Shown piece after piece: positions 47,834 to 54,949 of a DNA stretch of 64,000 nt (the stretch's first letter is position 1; the number at the start of each line of letters is the position of its first letter). The notes under the pieces are model-generated. The model saw nothing but the letters and a program-made list of their open reading frames with translations, did no database searches and was not told where the DNA came from. The translations under genes were made by a program, and so were the position numbers. The DNA is from Ketobacter sp. (GTDB lineage Bacteria; Pseudomonadota; Gammaproteobacteria; Pseudomonadales; Ketobacteraceae), in NCBI RefSeq assembly GCF_003671495.1, contig NZ_RCHN01000015.1, forward strand, positions 186,001 to 250,000. The letters are read 5' to 3'.

Positions 47834-48316
47834 TCACCGCCACCTGCGGTACGGATTCAACACCAGATTCACATTATAGTAACGGGGATCGTCCGATACC
47901 TCCTGCCCAACCCAATCCGGCAGTTCCACCGGCTGGTCTTCGGATTCCAACTCCACTTCTGCCACCACCAGCCCGGCGTTATCCCCTTCAAATACATCGA
48001 TCTCCCAGGTCAGGTTACCCTGCGGGCGGAGGTAGCGGGTCTTCTCGATCAAGGGGCGGGAACACAGGTTATCCAGCATCTGCTGCGCATCGGAAATTGG
48101 AATGTCGTATTCAAACTCCGCCCGCGACAAGCCCTGATTCTTCCCCTTGATGGTCAGCTTCGCCTCATCGCCCTGCAGGCGGATGCGCACGGTGGTCATA
48201 CCCTCTGAGGGAATGTACCCCTGTCGATAGGGCACGCCGTCCAGCTCACTGCCGTCCTCCCGTCGACGCCACGCGTCACTGATGACCAGAAATTTGCGTT
48301 CAATCTCAATCGCCAT
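47834..48316 (-). CDS. CYTH-domain protein (triphosphate tunnel metalloenzyme)
   Basis: A 160-residue CYTH protein. The defining ExExK motif is at the very start (EIERKFLV). It is followed by basic and acidic strands of the tunnel (TTVRIRLQGDEAKLTIKGK, RAEFEYDIP, LTWEIDVFEGDNAGLVVAEVELES). Such enzymes hydrolyse inorganic tripolyphosphate or other triphosphates with a divalent metal; the physiological substrate is unclear. It is followed upstream by a short alpha/beta hydrolase on the same strand. Confidence 0.92.
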   Translation of the reverse strand: MAIEIERKFLVISDAWRRREDGSELDGVPYRQGYIPSEGMTTVRIRLQGDEAKLTIKGKNQGLSRAEFEYDIPISDAQQMLDNLCSRPLIEKTRYLRPQGNLTWEIDVFEGDNAGLVVAEVELESEDQPVELPDWVGQEVSDDPRYYNVNLVLNPYRRWR

Positions 48317-48348
48317 AATCCCCCCGCTGCCTTACTGGCAAGCCGCCA

Positions 48349-49008
48349 TTAGCAGAAGCGTCCGAACTGCAGGAAATGCAGAATCTGCTGACGGACCCGC
48401 TTGTCATTCATGATAAAGGTATGCCCCACGTCCAACGCCCGAAAATCCTTCATCCCCGGGTGACGGCTGCGGCTGACCGACACCTTACCATCATTCTCCT
48501 CACCGAACAGAGGCGAGAACCAGGGTTCATAGGAGGTGCGACCGGCGATGACCCCCACCTCCAACGGCAACCCGCCCTGCTCCCGGGCCAGCAACTGCAG
48601 GGGGACACTGGTGTCGTCAGTGCCCAGCTGCAGAAACGCCGGCCCCAGTATTTTCGGCAGCAGCGGGACGTGCCGCAGCACATCCACCACCTCACTGCCC
48701 TGGGAAGGTGGGGCCAGCATCACCGCCCGCCCCAGTCGACCCGGATGAATGCTCCAGTGCTGCAGACCAAAGCGCAACAGGATTCCCCCCAGGGAATGGG
48801 TCACAAAATGGATCTGACCGCTGGCCGGCAGTGCCGGCAGCAAGTCGTGAAACAAACGCCGGCACAGTTCCGCTATATTGCCACGCCGGGAGGCGTAGCC
48901 CTGATTGATCACATGATAATCCTGCCGCACCAGATATCGCTCCAGCCCTTTCATTGCCAGGGGGCTGCGGCCCAGCCCATGCAACAGTACCACGGTAGCG
49001 GCCGACAT
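48349..49008 (-). CDS. Short alpha/beta hydrolase
   Basis: A 219-residue hydrolase with the oxyanion motif VVLLHGLGRSP (6-16), the nucleophile elbow THSLGG (about 80-85), an acidic residue near GTDDTSVP and a late histidine in DVGHTFIMN. It resembles compact lipase/acetyltransferase-like proteins common in proteobacteria. The substrate is unknown. The ATG at 49008 has AAGGA about 8 bases upstream; the longer frame to 49041 overlaps the palindrome shared with the TetR gene. Confidence 0.82.
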   Translation of the reverse strand: MSAATVVLLHGLGRSPLAMKGLERYLVRQDYHVINQGYASRRGNIAELCRRLFHDLLPALPASGQIHFVTHSLGGILLRFGLQHWSIHPGRLGRAVMLAPPSQGSEVVDVLRHVPLLPKILGPAFLQLGTDDTSVPLQLLAREQGGLPLEVGVIAGRTSYEPWFSPLFGEENDGKVSVSRSRHPGMKDFRALDVGHTFIMNDKRVRQQILHFLQFGRFC

Positions 49009-49032
49009 AGTCCAGTTCCTTGAATGGTAAAC

Positions 49033-49060
49033 ATTGTTCAATTATGCTTTTGGGAACAAT
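49033..49060. promoter_or_regulatory. Palindrome between hydrolase and TetR genes
   Basis: ATTGTTC (49033-49039) and GAACAAT (49054-49060) are perfect inverted arms 14 bases apart, in the 120-base divergent gap. The size and place fit a TetR-family operator controlling both directions. Confidence 0.55.
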
Positions 49061-49128
49061 AACAGAAAGCGTAGCCTGCCTCTACTTGATACCAACCGGG
49101 CAAACCGCTGTGACCAACAGGAATCGAC

Positions 49129-49743
49129 ATGGCACGTCGCAATGACCACACACGGGAAGAAATCCAGGGCATGGCCATTGATGCCACCCGCACCCTGATC
49201 GCCACCGAGGGACTGGAGGGTGTCAGCGCCCGCAAAGTGGCTCAGCAAATCGGCTACACCGTCGGTACGCTCTACCAGAATTTCGAAAACATCCACGAGC
49301 TGATTCTGCACGCCAACGCCTTTTCCCTGACCCAGTTACTGGCTGCGCTGGAACAGGCCTATCACCAGGAATCCAAACCCATGCAGCGCATCATCCGCAT
49401 TGCCAATACCTACCTGGACTTTGGGCAGATGCATGAGAAACAGTGGGCTGCCATTTTTCGCCATACCCTGCCCCAGGGCTTTGTCATGCCCGACTGGTAT
49501 CAGGCCCGCATCGACGCCCTGTTCTCGCTGATTGAACGGGCGGTGTGGGAGCTGGCCCCCGGTCGCGACAAGAAACAGATCCAGCTGGCCTCCCGCACCC
49601 TGTGGAGCAGTGTCCACGGCATCTGCATTCTCAACATCGGTAATAAGTTGTATTCGGACAATATCGCCACCCCACAAACGTTGATGCAATCTCTGGTCAC
49701 TCACTATCTGAATGCCTGGGTGCGGGAAGGAAGCAAAGCATGA
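49129..49743 (+). CDS. TetR-family transcriptional regulator
   Basis: A 204-residue repressor. The N-terminal helix-turn-helix (about 12-58) contains the family signature EGVSARKVAQQIGYTVGTLYQNFENIHEL. The C-terminal ligand domain is helical and typical in length. The gene overlaps the downstream transporter/acyltransferase by 4 bases (ATGA), so it is cotranscribed with it and probably regulates it. A 28-base palindrome lies 69 bases upstream. Confidence 0.92.
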   Translation: MARRNDHTREEIQGMAIDATRTLIATEGLEGVSARKVAQQIGYTVGTLYQNFENIHELILHANAFSLTQLLAALEQAYHQESKPMQRIIRIANTYLDFGQMHEKQWAAIFRHTLPQGFVMPDWYQARIDALFSLIERAVWELAPGRDKKQIQLASRTLWSSVHGICILNIGNKLYSDNIATPQTLMQSLVTHYLNAWVREGSKA

Positions 49744-51632
49744 GCCAGCCCGACGAATCACGTTCACAGTTCAGTCTGCTCAAAACCAAACGCTTTGCGC
49801 CGTTTTTCTGGACACAATTTTTCGGCGCGTTTAACGATAATGTTTTCAAGAACGCGCTGATGGCCATGCTGACCTTCGGAATACTGCAGTCGGGGCTGGA
49901 ACTGGCAAAGATGAACAATCTTGGGGCCATGTTATTCATTCTACCTTTCTTCCTGTTCTCGGCCCTGGCCGGGCAACTGGCGGATAAATATGAAAAGTCG
50001 CGACTGATCCGCTACATCAAGCTGTTGGAAATCGTGATCATGGTATTGGGGGCCCTGTGCTTTTTATACCTGCAAACCTGGGGCCTGATGCTGCTGCTGT
50101 TTCTGATGGGCACCCAGTCCACTTTCTTCGGACCGGTCAAGTACAGCATCATTCCCCAGCACCTGAAACCCGGTGAACTGGTCGGGGGGAATGCTTTGGT
50201 GGAAACCGGCACCTTCATCGCCATTCTGATTGGCACCATCGCCGCCAATGTGTTCAGCGACCTGAAAGCCGGCCCGCAAATGGTGGCCGGTATCGTCGTC
50301 ATCGTTGCGATCCTGGGATTCCTTTCCAGCCTCAAAATACCCCAAGGTCCGGCCCCCAGCCCGGATTTGAAGATCCGCTTCAACCCCTTCACCGAAACCT
50401 GGCACACCATCCAATTCAGTCGCGCCAACAACGCCGTGTTTCTCGCTATCATGGGCATTTCCTGGTTCTGGTTTCTGGGCGCCGCCTATCTCACGCAAAT
50501 CTACGAATACAGCCGTGTGAACCTGGGGGGTGCCCCCAGCGTGGTGATGACCTTGCTGTCCGCCTTTTCCATTGGCATCGCGGCAGGCTCCCTGTTGTGT
50601 GAACGTTTGTCGGGCCATAAGGTGGAGCTGGGCCTGGTGCCCCTGGGTTCCATCGGCCTCACCCTGTTTGGGCTGGATCTCTATTTTCACACCAGCCCCC
50701 ACCACGGCACGGAACTGATCGAAGTGGGCCAGTTCCTGGCACAACCGGCAAACTATCGGGTGCTGGTGGATTTCCTCATGATCGGGCTGTCCGGTGGTCT
50801 CTACATTGTGCCGCTCTACGCCATGGTGCAGGAGCGCTCCGACGAAGCCCACCGGTCCCGCATCATCGCTGCGGTGAACATCATGAACGCGCTGTTTATG
50901 GTGGTGTCCGCCGGCACCGGGATTCTGCTGCTGGGCGTGATGGACCTGGACATTCCGGAATTCTTTGTGGTGCTGGCCATCATGAACGCCGTAGTGGCCT
51001 GGTTCATCTACACGGTGATTCCGGAATTCGCCATGCGCTTCCTGATCTGGATCATCACCCACACCATGTACCGGGTGACGCACACCGACCTGGATAAAAT
51101 TCCGCAGCAGGGCCCCTGTGTGCTGGTGTGCAATCACGTTTCATATATGGATGCACTCATCATCGCCGGCGCCTGCCGACGGCCGGTGCGCTTTGTCATG
51201 TTCAAACCCATCTACGATCTGCCGGTCCTGAACTTTATTTTCCGTACTGGTAAGACCATTCCCATCCATTCCAAATCCGCTGATCCGTACACTTATGAGA
51301 CGGCCTTCAAGCGTATCTCGGAGGAACTGCGGGATGGCGAGGTGGTGTGCATTTTCCCGGAAGGCAAACTGACTCAGGATGGTGACATTGACGAATTCAA
51401 ATCCGGCATTGAAAAAATCATTGCGCAGGATCCGGTGCCGGTGGTGCCCATGGCATTAAAGGGTCTATGGGGAAGTTTCTTCAGCCACAAGGACAGCAAA
51501 GCCCTGACGGGTTTGCCACGTCGCTTCTGGTCCAGGGTGGAACTGGTGGCCGGGGCTGCCATTCCAGCCAGTGAGGTCAGCGCAGCACTGCTGCAGGACA
51601 AGGTGGCCCTGCTAAGAGGGGATCGCAAATAA
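49740..51632 (+). CDS. MFS lysophospholipid transporter-acyltransferase fusion (LplT-PlsC type)
   Basis: A 630-residue fusion. Residues about 15-420 are a major-facilitator domain with the LplT-like start RFAPFFWTQFFGAFNDNVFKNAL. Residues about 440-630 are a PlsC-type acyltransferase with NHVSYMD (HX4D) and FPEGKLTQDG. In E. coli LplT flips lysophospholipids inward and Aas reacylates them; in many bacteria these are one long protein that also carries an acyl-ACP synthetase domain. Here that third domain is missing, so it must use acyl groups activated elsewhere. The preceding TetR gene overlaps it by 4 bases. Confidence 0.88.
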   Translation: MSQPDESRSQFSLLKTKRFAPFFWTQFFGAFNDNVFKNALMAMLTFGILQSGLELAKMNNLGAMLFILPFFLFSALAGQLADKYEKSRLIRYIKLLEIVIMVLGALCFLYLQTWGLMLLLFLMGTQSTFFGPVKYSIIPQHLKPGELVGGNALVETGTFIAILIGTIAANVFSDLKAGPQMVAGIVVIVAILGFLSSLKIPQGPAPSPDLKIRFNPFTETWHTIQFSRANNAVFLAIMGISWFWFLGAAYLTQIYEYSRVNLGGAPSVVMTLLSAFSIGIAAGSLLCERLSGHKVELGLVPLGSIGLTLFGLDLYFHTSPHHGTELIEVGQFLAQPANYRVLVDFLMIGLSGGLYIVPLYAMVQERSDEAHRSRIIAAVNIMNALFMVVSAGTGILLLGVMDLDIPEFFVVLAIMNAVVAWFIYTVIPEFAMRFLIWIITHTMYRVTHTDLDKIPQQGPCVLVCNHVSYMDALIIAGACRRPVRFVMFKPIYDLPVLNFIFRTGKTIPIHSKSADPYTYETAFKRISEELRDGEVVCIFPEGKLTQDGDIDEFKSGIEKIIAQDPVPVVPMALKGLWGSFFSHKDSKALTGLPRRFWSRVELVAGAAIPASEVSAALLQDKVALLRGDRK

Positions 51633-51806
51633 GGGTGATGAATCATCCCGATTCATCACCTTGTTTCTCAACGCCCGTTTGTCCGCAGCACGCTGGGCTT
51701 TACGGGATTTTTCATGGACACCGCCTTTACGCAACAAGGGATCGTTGGCCAGCGGATTACGCAGCTTCCTGCGTTTGTGATTGTTGTGTTGCTGTTTGTG
51801 CTTCAT
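51612..51806 (-). CDS. Small basic protein, unknown function
   Basis: A 64-residue, strongly basic protein (MKHKQQHNNHKRRKLRNPL then NDPLLRKGGVHEKSRKAQRAADKRALRNKV). It has no membrane segment. The ATG at 51806 follows AGGAG by 7 bases, a convincing start. The basic composition suggests nucleic-acid or ribosome contact; I cannot name a family with confidence. Its 3' end overlaps the end of the convergent transporter gene by 21 bases, and a perfect hairpin lies within its last codons. Confidence 0.65.
   Translation of the reverse strand: MKHKQQHNNHKRRKLRNPLANDPLLRKGGVHEKSRKAQRAADKRALRNKVMNRDDSSPLFAIPS
51634..51660 (+). terminator. Hairpin after the transporter-acyltransferase gene
   Basis: GGTGATGAAT and ATTCATCACC form a perfect 10-bp stem with a 7-base loop, starting 2 bases after the stop codon and followed by TTGTTTCTC. 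The T tract is interrupted, so termination efficiency is uncertain. Confidence 0.6.
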
Positions 51807-51837
51807 ACACTGCTCCTGTTCTAGATACCATGACAAC

Positions 51838-53034
51838 TCAACCTTTGATGCACAACACCTGTTTCAGCCTGTGCACCACTTCCGCCAGATCGCTCTGGTT
51901 CTCCATTACCTGATCAATGTCCTTGTAGGCCGCGGGAATTTCGTCGAGCACGCCGCCATCCTTGCGGCACTCCACACCACGGGTTTGTGCGATCAGGTCT
52001 TCGCGGCGAAACCGCTTTTTCGCCGCCGCCCGACTCATTTTGCGACCGGCACCATGGGCACAGGAACACAATGAAGCGGCGTTGCCTTTACCACGCACAA
52101 TATAGGAGTGAGCCCCCATACTGCCGGGGATAATCCCCAGCTCACCCACACCGGCCCGGATCGCTCCTTTACGGGTGACGATCACGTCTGCCCCCTGATG
52201 GTGTTCGTGGGCGATGTAATTGTGGTGGCAGTTAATGGCCTCCGAGGTCAGCTCAAACGCCGGCAGGTGATCACGCAACCCCGCCAGCAGCAAGGCCATC
52301 ATTTCCCGACGGTTTTGGGCGGCATACGCCTGAGCCCACTGCACCGCAAACAGGTAGTCCGCAAAATGCCGGGTACCTTCCTGCAGATAAGCCAGGTCCT
52401 TGTCCGGCAGACTGTTCAGATGCACCCCCATATCCTTACGCGCGAGGGCAATAAAATGCTGGCCAATGGCATTGCCCACCCCCCGACTGCCGGAATGCAA
52501 CATCACCCAGACATCCTGATTTTCATCCAGGCATAACTCTATAAAGTGATTGCCACCCCCCAGGCTGCCCATCTGGCAGACCCAGGTTTTGCCCAGGTTC
52601 TTTACTCTGCGGCCAATGGCGGGGTGTTTGCCGACAATGGCATCCAGGCCATCCGCCAGGGAACGGCAGGCACGATCGCGACTGTTGCTCCATTTGTGCA
52701 TGGCGAAACCCACCGGCACCCGATCCTCCAGGCTACCGCGCAACGGCCGCAGGTTATCCGACAATTGATAGGCCTTCAGTGACAAACGCACCGCATGCAT
52801 GCCGCACCCGATGTCCACACCCACGGCCGCCGGAATCACCGCCCCCAGGGTGGGAATCACCGAGCCCACGGTGGCGCCTTTACCCAGGTGCACATCCGGC
52901 ATGGCCGCGATGTGGCCGTGCACGATGGGCAAGCTGGCAATGTTGATGAGCTGCTGAAAAGCCTGCGCCTCAATATCGTGGGTAAAAATTTTAACGGGCA
53001 CTTTGCCCTTTCTGGTTTCCTGTAAAACAGGCAT
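51838..53034 (-). CDS. rtcB: RNA-splicing ligase RtcB
   Basis: A 398-residue RtcB, which joins RNA 2',3'-cyclic phosphate or 3'-phosphate ends to 5'-OH ends using GTP and Mn2+. Metal-ligand motifs are seen in order: VGVDIGCGMH (D74, C77), GSLGGGNHFIEL, HSGSRGVG, INCHHNY and the guanylylated histidine in SCAHGAGR. Length is usual. The start ATG at 53034 has AGGAG 7 bases upstream; the longer frame to 53100 runs into a terminator hairpin. No archease, RtcA or RtcR gene is adjacent. Instead, the leader carries a small ORF and an intrinsic terminator (see 53085-53203), suggesting attenuation control. Release-factor-like PrfH is not encoded nearby. Confidence 0.97.
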   Translation of the reverse strand: MPVLQETRKGKVPVKIFTHDIEAQAFQQLINIASLPIVHGHIAAMPDVHLGKGATVGSVIPTLGAVIPAAVGVDIGCGMHAVRLSLKAYQLSDNLRPLRGSLEDRVPVGFAMHKWSNSRDRACRSLADGLDAIVGKHPAIGRRVKNLGKTWVCQMGSLGGGNHFIELCLDENQDVWVMLHSGSRGVGNAIGQHFIALARKDMGVHLNSLPDKDLAYLQEGTRHFADYLFAVQWAQAYAAQNRREMMALLLAGLRDHLPAFELTSEAINCHHNYIAHEHHQGADVIVTRKGAIRAGVGELGIIPGSMGAHSYIVRGKGNAASLCSCAHGAGRKMSRAAAKKRFRREDLIAQTRGVECRKDGGVLDEIPAAYKDIDQVMENQSDLAEVVHRLKQVLCIKG

Positions 53035-53084
53035 AACCGTTCTCCTGATCCGTCTGTGAATGCTTGCCGCCGGATGACAGGCAT

Positions 53085-53116
53085 AAAAAAACCCCGGCAT
53101 CTCGGATACCAGGGTT
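53085..53116 (-). terminator. Intrinsic terminator in the rtcB leader
   Basis: Read on the minus strand: a stem of about 13 pairs, including wobble pairs, between AACCCTGGTATC and GATGCCGGGGTT, a 3-base loop, and a run of U (plus-strand A tract 53085-53091). It ends 50 bases upstream of the rtcB start codon, so termination here would prevent rtcB expression. Confidence 0.85.
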
Positions 53117-53159
53117 TCTGGTCCGGAAGCATCAATTCCTGCTTCCGAACGAAGGTTCG
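53103..53159 (-). promoter_or_regulatory. Overlapping alternative hairpins in the rtcB leader
   Basis: Three mutually overlapping pairings precede the terminator. Hairpin 1: CGAAC/GTTCG (53146-53159). Hairpin 2: CGGAAGC/GCTTCCG, 7 bp (53124-53147). A third pairs 53103-53112 with 53118-53125 (CGGACCAG with CTGG-TA-TCCG) and uses the 5' arm of the terminator, so it could act as an antiterminator. Hairpin 2 overlaps it at 53124-53125. Confidence 0.6.
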
Positions 53160-53167
53160 AAAGCCGC

Positions 53168-53203
53168 TTAAAGTACGTTGGTTACCTCTGCACGTTGTGT
53201 CAT
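53168..53203 (-). CDS. 11-codon leader ORF upstream of rtcB
   Basis: ATG at 53201-53203 follows a perfect AGGAGG (53210-53215) by 6 bases. It encodes MTQRAEVTNVL and stops at TAA (53168-53170). The stop lies 9 bases before the first of several overlapping hairpins that lead to a terminator. A very short ORF with an ideal ribosome binding site in this place fits a leader peptide whose translation sets the fold of the downstream RNA. It has no run of one amino acid, so the signal sensed is unclear. Confidence 0.7.
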   Translation of the reverse strand: MTQRAEVTNVL

Positions 53204-53290
53204 TTCAAACCTCCTCATGTTGTATTTAATCGTGGTATTCAATCACTGTGTTCGGTTGCTGCATTCGGTGTAGCAACGGTGCTGGGGCGC

Positions 53291-53318
53291 ATTCTATGCC
53301 GGTGGGGCCAGAAGTCAA
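53291..53318 (-). promoter_or_regulatory. Sigma-70 promoter of the rtcB leader
   Basis: On the minus strand: TTGACT (53313-53318), a 16-base spacer and TAGAAT (53291-53296), each 5 of 6 to consensus. Transcription would begin near 53284, giving a leader of about 250 bases with a GTTGCT/AGCAAC hairpin close to its 5' end, then the leader ORF and attenuator. Confidence 0.65.
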
Positions 53319-53516
53319 CCACCCTGGCTAAAAATCAAATCATCTATGGCGATACGCTTTAATAACCCTTCCTGAATAAGCCACCGTGGTGATCCCGTCG
53401 TGCTGCGCATGGATTTTCCCCACTCTGCCCGGCTCCGGACAGCAGACTGTGTGACCTTGACTATACTGTTCGAACAACTTTCAGAATCTGCATCAATTCA
53501 AACACATAGGTTTGCA

Positions 53517-54803
53517 ATGGAATTCATTGACTATCTGAAATACTTTGCTGAACGGGATGGTTCCGATCTTTACCTCTCCACCGGTGCGCCTCCCAGCGCC
53601 AAGTTCTATGGCAAGCTCACGCCCATCAGCAAGGAACCCATGCCCCCCGGGCGGGTAAAGGAAATTGCCGAGTCCATCATGAATGAGGAACAGCGGGCCG
53701 AGTTTGAACACAAGCCGGAAATGAATCTGGCCATCTCGGAGCCCGGCGTCGGCCGCTTTCGCGTGAACATCTTCAAGCAACGCAACCAGTATTCCATGGT
53801 CTGCCGCGCCATAAAAACGGACATTCCCAACTATAAAGACTTAGGACTGCCAGATATCCTGCCCAAACTGGTGATGCAGAAACGCGGCCTTATTCTGTTC
53901 GTTGGCGGCACCGGGTCGGGCAAGTCCACCTCCCTGGCGGCCCTGATCGATTATCGCAACAGCAACAGTGCGGGGCACATCATCACCATTGAGGACCCGG
54001 TGGAGTTCGTACACCAGCACAAAATGTCCATCGTCAATCAGCGGGAAGTGGGCATGGACACCAATTGTTACGACGATGCCTTGGAAAACACGTTACGTCA
54101 GGCGCCGGATGTGATTCTGATTGGTGAGATCCGTACCCAGGAGCAAATGGAACAGGCCATTGCCTTTGCCGAAACCGGCCACCTGTGTATCTCCACCCTG
54201 CACGCCAACAACGCCAACCAGGCCCTGGACCGCATCATCAACTTTTTTCCGGAAGAACGGCACAAGCAATTGTTCCTGGACCTGTCCCTGAATATCCAGG
54301 GCATTGTCTCCCAACGCCTGATCCCGACTCTGGACGGCAAACGGGCCGCCGCCATTGAGATCCTGCTGGGATCACCACGGGTGTGCGATCTGATCAAGCA
54401 GGGCAAAGTGGATGAGATCAAGGAAGTGATGCTGAAATCCGAAGCCGGCGGTATGCAGACCTTCGATACGGCTCTCTATAAATTGTATAAGGACAAAAAG
54501 ATTTCGATGGAAGAAGCACTCAAGAACGCGGACTCCAAGAACAACCTGCGACTGCGCATCACCCTGGAAGAAAACCCGTCCCAGAAAGAAGCTCCAGCCG
54601 CTCCCAAAGCCGCTGCCCAACCCCAGACGGCTCCTGCCAAACCGGCGGGCCCAGCCCATTCGGCGAACCCGGCACCCGCGCCCACTACGGCCCCAGCCAA
54701 ACCCGCTTCTGCATTGGATGGTCTGTCTCTGCAACCCATTGACGAAGAGGAAGAGGAAGCCCCCGCAGCCAATGGTCGCGCGTCATTCAATTTACCGAAA
54801 TGA
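53517..54803 (+). CDS. pilU: Type IV pilus retraction ATPase PilU
   Basis: A 428-residue PilT/PilU-family ATPase; by eye it follows P. aeruginosa PilU closely. Walker A is GGTGSGKST (130-138), the Asp box and Walker B lie in NTLRQAPDVILIGEIR (about 190-205), and the His box is CISTLHANNANQALDRIINFFP. It supports pilus retraction as a hexamer at the pilus base. The C-terminal 60 residues are a Pro/Ala-rich, then acidic extension that standard PilU lacks. The ATG at 53517 matches the family N terminus (MEFIDYLK); the longer frame to 53400 does not. No pilT gene is beside it in this window. Confidence 0.93.
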   Translation: MEFIDYLKYFAERDGSDLYLSTGAPPSAKFYGKLTPISKEPMPPGRVKEIAESIMNEEQRAEFEHKPEMNLAISEPGVGRFRVNIFKQRNQYSMVCRAIKTDIPNYKDLGLPDILPKLVMQKRGLILFVGGTGSGKSTSLAALIDYRNSNSAGHIITIEDPVEFVHQHKMSIVNQREVGMDTNCYDDALENTLRQAPDVILIGEIRTQEQMEQAIAFAETGHLCISTLHANNANQALDRIINFFPEERHKQLFLDLSLNIQGIVSQRLIPTLDGKRAAAIEILLGSPRVCDLIKQGKVDEIKEVMLKSEAGGMQTFDTALYKLYKDKKISMEEALKNADSKNNLRLRITLEENPSQKEAPAAPKAAAQPQTAPAKPAGPAHSANPAPAPTTAPAKPASALDGLSLQPIDEEEEEAPAANGRASFNLPK

Positions 54804-54889
54804 AGTTGTTATGACACATCCATGACGGCGTAGAGATTTTTTCGGTTTCCAACTCACTCGATTAGTTTTTGGTCTACTCTGATTAATAC

Positions 54890-54911
54890 AGCGGTACATA
54901 AATGTACCGCT
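54890..54911. promoter_or_regulatory. Perfect 22-base palindrome upstream of the second protease
   Basis: AGCGGTACAT (54890-54899) and ATGTACCGCT (54902-54911) flank a central AA. It ends 26 bases before the Shine-Dalgarno of the protease gene. It could be a protein operator or, in RNA, a 5' hairpin. Confidence 0.6.
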
Positions 54912-54949
54912 CCCAGGATATTTGAGTTGTTATCTTCAGGGGAATTTTG

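Noticed and set aside
50064..51137. 357-codon minus-strand ORF inside the transporter-acyltransferase gene
   Set aside because: His/Gln-rich antisense frame with no domain; the plus strand is a clear MFS-PlsC fusion.
53141..53165. tRNA-like GGTTCGAA segment upstream of rtcB
   Set aside because: Only a T-loop-like string is present. No acceptor, D or anticodon arms can be paired around it on either strand, so it is better read as part of the attenuator hairpins.
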